Positions 5,657 through 7,772 of a stretch of DNA of 7,772 nt are shown piece by piece. The translations under genes and the position numbers were made by a program. Under the pieces are notes generated by a model. It made no database searches. It had not been told where the DNA came from and worked only from the letters and a program-made list of their open reading frames with translations. Position 1 is the first letter of the stretch, and the number at the start of each line of letters is the position of its first letter. The DNA is from Helicobacteraceae bacterium (lineage in GTDB: Bacteria > Campylobacterota > Campylobacteria > Campylobacterales > Sulfurimonadaceae): the NCBI GenBank assembly GCA_027057185.1, contig JALUJE010000203.1, positions 1 to 7,772 on the forward strand, read 5' to 3'.

Positions 5657-6683
5657 GATGTACCCATCCTATCTGTTTGTTTTCCAGTTCGACTTTGGTA
5701 AAATTACCAACCTTTCCTTGAGCCTCCAGGGTCAGCTGTGAGGGTATTGTCTCAAAAACCGTACCATTGTTCATAGGAAGCAGTTGTACAGGGCTTTCTG
5801 GTTTAATACAGACATATTCGGTTGGCATTGCGGTGATATAAATATAGTACGCCGGGGCTGCAATGAGAAGCAAAAAGAGCAGATTTCTTGTATAAAGCAA
5901 CAGTCCCAAAGCCACTGCCACTAGAATGGAGGCAGCAATAAGTTTAATGCGCTGATGTTTACTCTCTACCGGTGTGAGTCCACTTTGTGTTGAGACACGA
6001 TCATCATCGACAATGATGGGAATGATAATCTTCTCAAATTGCTGTTTTTTGAGATTAAAATAGGTAAAAATGAGGTTGTCATCTTGTTTTGGAATGATGG
6101 CATAATAGGTCATGGATGATGTGCCAATACCAAATTTTTTACTTTCAAACCCCTGTTTTATGGCATGAGAGAGTGTGAAATTGGTTAAGTTACAACGTGT
6201 GGCCTTTGCGCTGAAGACGACAATATTGTGTTCTTGATCATAAATAGTAGTTTTATAGTTTGTTATGGTAAAGGTTTCTGCCAAAATATGGGCATAGTCA
6301 CGTTTGGGGTTGAGTACGATGACATCAAGTGGTAATGAAGGTAGTGTGGCGCGATGCGTTGCCAGTGATGCACTAATACGTGGTGTGGATGCTTTGGTTT
6401 GAGTGGCAGTAAAATAGAAGGTATCATAATAGTAGTTGCCGCGTTTGATACGACGCGGCTGCTGCGACAGAAGGCGAATGCCTTTGGCGTCTTTAAAACT
6501 GTAGCGGAGTTTTTCGTACGATCCTATTGTAGAGAGTAGTTTGAGCGTAATGGGAAAATACTCTCCCTTAATAACTCGTTGAGGGGGCTCGTCATAGCTT
6601 AAATAGAGAACTTTTTCCGATTCCGAGGCTATTGCAGAAGAAAAGGTCCAGAGCAATAGAGTAAGTAGCAGCAATGGTTTCAT
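5634..6683 (-). CDS. Exported/membrane protein with periplasmic domain, transmembrane hairpin and SH3-like C-terminus
   Basis: I do not recognise a named family. The 349-residue protein begins with a signal peptide (MKPLLLLTLLLWTF core, likely cleavage after the A-I-A at 17-19). A region of about 225 residues follows, rich in alternating polar and hydrophobic residues as in beta-sandwich domains. Two membrane helices come next (about 248-264 and 267-283) joined by only a few residues (YTRN), then a C-terminal region of about 60 residues. That region contains VCIKPESPVQLLP, then GKVGNFTKVELENKQIGWVHHENL, a pattern typical of bacterial SH3-like domains. Both soluble parts should face the periplasm. 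This suggests an envelope protein that binds peptidoglycan or another envelope component. The start ATG shares one base with the purQ stop, so it is translationally coupled. The counterpart in C. jejuni is, from memory, an uncharacterised periplasmic protein at the same position. Some resemblance of the N-terminal part to BatD-like beta domains is speculative. Confidence 0.85.
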   Translation of the reverse strand: MKPLLLLTLLLWTFSSAIASESEKVLYLSYDEPPQRVIKGEYFPITLKLLSTIGSYEKLRYSFKDAKGIRLLSQQPRRIKRGNYYYDTFYFTATQTKASTPRISASLATHRATLPSLPLDVIVLNPKRDYAHILAETFTITNYKTTIYDQEHNIVVFSAKATRCNLTNFTLSHAIKQGFESKKFGIGTSSMTYYAIIPKQDDNLIFTYFNLKKQQFEKIIIPIIVDDDRVSTQSGLTPVESKHQRIKLIAASILVAVALGLLLYTRNLLFLLLIAAPAYYIYITAMPTEYVCIKPESPVQLLPMNNGTVFETIPSQLTLEAQGKVGNFTKVELENKQIGWVHHENLCTP

Positions 6684-7357
6684 CAGCTCGTTACAAATCC
6701 CTCAAGCATCATACGTCCGTCATCAGAGCCTAAAATAGTTTCCATGGCACGTTCAGGATGTGGCATAAGACCGAAAACATTTTTTTCTTTATTACAAATA
6801 CCGGCAATGCTGTCGACAGAACCGTTGGGGTTTGTCAGTCTACCGCCGTCGTCACAATAGTGCAACAGTACTTGATCGTTATCGTAGAGTTTCTGAAGTG
6901 ATTCGGGATCTATGTAGAAATTACCGTCATGGTGGGCAATGGGAATATTGACAATGGCATTTTGATGCATGTTGCGTAAAAAGGCGTTATTGGTAGTAGC
7001 AACTTTAAGATAATGATGCTGTGAAATGAAATGCAAAGATTCATTACGTTTGAGCGCTCCGGGTAGCAGGTGAGACTCCGTTAATATCTGAAAACCGTTA
7101 CAGATTCCCAATATTTTTTTTCCCGAAGCAGCATAGTCTTGAACGGCCTGCATAATGGGACTAAAACGTGCAATGGCACCACTGCGTAAGTAGTCGCCGT
7201 AGCTAAAGCCACCGGCAATCACCAGAAGCTCTATGCTATGAGAAATCGACGTTTCTTGATGCCAGATAATCTCAGTACTGCATCCAAGCATCTCAAAAGC
7301 GTAGCGCGTGTCATACTCGCAATTGGTTCCGGGAAATTGAAGTATGCCTACGTTCAT
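6683..7357 (-). CDS. purQ: Phosphoribosylformylglycinamidine synthase, glutaminase subunit PurQ
   Basis: PurQ hydrolyses glutamine and supplies ammonia to PurL, with PurS, for the conversion of FGAR to FGAM in de novo purine synthesis in the cytoplasm. The 224-residue protein is a class I glutamine amidotransferase. It opens with VGILQFPGTNCEYD (3-16) and AGGFSYGDYLRSGAIA (48-63), and has the nucleophile Cys86 in GICNGFQI (84-91). The catalytic His200 and Glu202 lie in GLMPHPERAME (196-206). Length is typical of the small PurQ type, not the fused large PurL. Its ATG overlaps the purS stop (ATGA), and no good ribosome site is visible, so it probably relies on translational coupling. The large subunit PurL is not in the window. 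Confidence 0.97.
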   Translation of the reverse strand: MNVGILQFPGTNCEYDTRYAFEMLGCSTEIIWHQETSISHSIELLVIAGGFSYGDYLRSGAIARFSPIMQAVQDYAASGKKILGICNGFQILTESHLLPGALKRNESLHFISQHHYLKVATTNNAFLRNMHQNAIVNIPIAHHDGNFYIDPESLQKLYDNDQVLLHYCDDGGRLTNPNGSVDSIAGICNKEKNVFGLMPHPERAMETILGSDDGRMMLEGFVTS

Positions 7358-7596
7358 GCAATAATCTCAATCTCATAATCTTCAATGACCGTATTGGCTA
7401 GGAGGGATTCGCACATGCGCGTGACCTGATCCCTTGCTGCAGCCATATCAAGGTTGTCCAATTCCAAGACAATTTGTTTACCGACGCGAACATCGTTGAC
7501 CCCTGAAAATTTCAAGGCATCAAGAGCGTGATGAACGGCTTTACCTTGAGAATCGAGAACTCCGGCTTTGAGTGATATATTGACAATGGCTCTCAT
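7354..7596 (-). CDS. purS: Phosphoribosylformylglycinamidine synthase subunit PurS
   Basis: This small bridging subunit holds PurQ and PurL together in the three-part FGAM synthase of purine synthesis. The 80-residue length is characteristic. The typical opening is present (an alternating strand followed by KAGVLDSQGKAVHHAL, residues 11-26), as are DVRVGKQIVLEL (35-46) and a C-terminal VIEDYEIEI strand. GGGAG (complement of 7604-7608) lies 7 bases before the ATG. The start overlaps the purC stop as ATGA, and its own stop overlaps the purQ start in the same way. The order purC-purS-purQ places consecutive or near-consecutive IMP pathway activities under one transcript. Confidence 0.95.
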   Translation of the reverse strand: MRAIVNISLKAGVLDSQGKAVHHALDALKFSGVNDVRVGKQIVLELDNLDMAAARDQVTRMCESLLANTVIEDYEIEIIA

Positions 7597-7772
7597 TGGT
7601 TTTCTCCCAAGATACGATGTAATACCTCCTCATAAGCCACCTTCAGACCACCCATACCTTGGCGGAATCGATCTTTATCCATTTTTTTGCCTGTTTGAAT
7701 ATCCCAAAAACGACAATTGTCCGGACTGATTTCATCTGCGAGAATAATATTTCCCTGAGCATCTTTTCCAAA
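7593..7772 (-). CDS. purC: SAICAR synthetase PurC, C-terminal part (5' end outside the window)
   Basis: The last 59 codons of a leftward gene are visible, so the N-terminal ATP-binding half is outside the window. The enzyme joins CAIR and aspartate in the eighth step of purine synthesis, using ATP. The fragment contains the conserved LADEISPDNCRFWD block followed by Gly-Lys-Lys-x-Asp-Lys-Asp-Arg-Phe-Arg, then GGLKVAYEEVLHRIL, matching the C-terminus of bacterial PurC (about 235-240 residues in full). The TGA stop overlaps the purS start (ATGA). It is the most upstream gene of the leftward operon seen here; the promoter must lie beyond the right edge. Confidence 0.95.
   Translation of the reverse strand, partial: FGKDAQGNIILADEISPDNCRFWDIQTGKKMDKDRFRQGMGGLKVAYEEVLHRILGENQ

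Noticed and set aside
1..7772. A mobile element, CRISPR array, defence or secretion system, tRNA or rRNA
   Set aside because: I found no direct-repeat arrays, transposase or nuclease motifs, or RNA gene signatures; the genes are conserved chromosomal functions with uniform composition.

Overview
The window looks like a chromosomal segment of a Campylobacterota (epsilonproteobacterial) genome, probably from the free-living Sulfurimonas/Sulfurovum side. The reasons are the protein sequences (a DnaK ending in an acidic VIDAEIE-type tail, a compact PurS/PurQ pair), the AT-rich intergenic DNA, and a gene order (purC-purS-purQ-periplasmic protein-plsC-crcB) that I recall from Campylobacter jejuni. 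That placement is inference. No 16S or other marker gene is present.

Layout: bases 1-42 hold the first 14 codons of a leftward gene with a hydrophobic N-terminus. Bases 43-232 are a regulatory region. It has a very AT-rich tract, two copies of an inverted repeat resembling the HspR operator (HAIR), and a perfect-consensus sigma-70 promoter overlapped by the second copy. This promoter drives grpE (233-775) and dnaK (803-2686), closed by a hairpin at 2708-2731. A separate extended -10 promoter (2764-2772) serves proA (2802-4034), whose stop overlaps the TTG start of a compact, solitary ABC ATPase (4031-4600). That gene meets the leftward operon tail to tail with only two bases between the stops.

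From 4603 to the right edge everything runs leftward with no intergenic space: purC (cut by the window edge), purS, purQ, a signal-peptide protein with a transmembrane hairpin and an SH3-like C-terminus, plsC and crcB. All five junctions overlap, by 4, 4, 1, 23 and 38 bases, so co-transcription and translational coupling are expected.

Functionally these are mostly housekeeping modules: the DnaK/GrpE chaperone pair, the second step of proline synthesis, IMP synthesis, phosphatidic acid synthesis and fluoride export. I see no mobile element, tRNA, rRNA, CRISPR array or defence island. The most notable signal is the regulatory region before grpE. It suggests strong constitutive transcription held down by a dimeric or oligomeric repressor at two matched operators, in a chaperone operon that begins with grpE and not with hrcA.
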